Both the position numbers and the translations under genes were made by a program. The notes beneath the pieces were generated by a model. The model ran no database searches and was not told where the DNA came from. It was given only the letters and a program-made list of their open reading frames with translations. From positions 1-6,965 of the forward strand of contig CAKVNP010000109.1 in the NCBI GenBank assembly GCA_934777095.1: a stretch of 6,965 nucleotides of DNA, read 5' to 3'. Shown in pieces: positions 6,555 through 6,965 of this stretch. Numbering within the stretch: position 1 is the first letter of the stretch; every line of letters starts with the position of its first letter. The DNA comes from an uncultured Clostridium sp. (lineage in GTDB: Bacteria > Bacillota > Clostridia > Clostridiales > Clostridiaceae).

Positions 6555-6965
6555 TCACCTAGAATATTCTTTAAGAATGATCTTCTGTGTATTTCACAAG
6601 GACCATACTCTTTTATTGCATCAATATGTTTTGAACTTCCATAGCCTGCATTACCTTCAAAACCGTACATAGGATATGTTAGTGCGTATTCTTTCATAAG
6701 ATTATCTCTGTATACTTTAGCTACTATTGAGGCAGCTGCTATAGATGCAGACTTAGTATCACCTTTAATCACTGCTTTATTATCTATTTCAATCCCCTTA
6801 ACAGTATATCCATCTGATAAAACTAGCTCCGGTGTTACAGATAATGTATTACAACTTTCTAGAAAAATCTCATTATTACATACACCTATACCTTTAGAAT
6901 CTATTTCTTGTGACGTTCTTAATGATATTTTATAGGCACGAGCTTTTTCTTTAATGAGTGCCGCT
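6551..6965 (-). CDS. rnhB: Ribonuclease HII, C-terminal part (cut by window edge)
   Basis: RNase HII cuts the RNA strand of RNA:DNA hybrids and removes single ribonucleotides from DNA. The frame is open from the right edge (first full codon at 6964) to the TAG at 6551, giving 137 residues. It carries ELVLSDGY (the third catalytic Asp region), the hallmark KGDTKSASIAAASIVAKVYR followed by D, then YPMYGFEGNAGYGSSKHIDAI and the GPCEIHRRSF motif near the C-terminus. The N-terminal D-E catalytic pair lies outside the window. An internal ATG at 6772 (MIKGDTKS) is not the real start, because conserved sequence continues upstream. It is on the same strand as comM to rpsB but separated from them by the opposed yraN. 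No terminator is visible between rnhB and yraN. Confidence 0.94.
   Translation of the reverse strand, partial: AALIKEKARAYKISLRTSQEIDSKGIGVCNNEIFLESCNTLSVTPELVLSDGYTVKGIEIDNKAVIKGDTKSASIAAASIVAKVYRDNLMKEYALTYPMYGFEGNAGYGSSKHIDAIKEYGPCEIHRRSFLKNILGD

Noticed and set aside
6173..6560. AGGTGA/TCACCT flanking yraN as an inversion junction
   Set aside because: Only 6 bp, and the left copy is simply part of the SD; not evidence of how the gene was flipped.

Overview
The window looks like housekeeping chromosome of a low-GC Firmicute, most probably a Clostridium sensu stricto. The evidence is strong A+T bias, AGGAGG-type ribosome binding sites, a 258-residue CodY, and the gene order rnhB, yraN, comM, dprA, topA, codY, rpsB, which is a familiar clostridial neighbourhood. 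The species cannot be fixed from the sequence. I see no mobile element, CRISPR array, tRNA or rRNA.

Layout, from the right edge and following minus-strand transcription: the C-terminal part of RNase HII (rnhB, cut by the window edge at 6965); yraN, the only plus-strand gene, convergent with rnhB; comM (6080 to 4560), complete in length but broken by one in-frame TAG at codon 115; dprA (4549 to 3494), whose ribosome binding site overlaps the comM stop; topA (3445 to 1346), with its Shine-Dalgarno inside a perfect hairpin; codY (1216 to 440), with its own promoter and a strong terminator; then a strong promoter, a structured leader of about 105 nt, and the first 57 codons of rpsB (173 to 1).

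Functionally, RnhB removes RNA from RNA:DNA hybrids. ComM (branch migration) and DprA (ssDNA binding, RecA loading) act on incoming or recombining DNA. TopA relaxes negative supercoils. CodY senses branched-chain amino acids and GTP to control nutrient responses. RpsB starts a translation cluster. The codY and rpsB units each have a recognisable sigma-A promoter; comM-dprA-topA look like one transcription unit.

No new multi-gene system is present. The points most worth a second look are the single amber codon interrupting comM, the topA SD hairpin with a competing upstream stem, the possible rpsB leader structure, an imperfect direct repeat just upstream of the codY promoter, and the reversed orientation of yraN, whose stop codon shares a CTAG with the rnhB stop.
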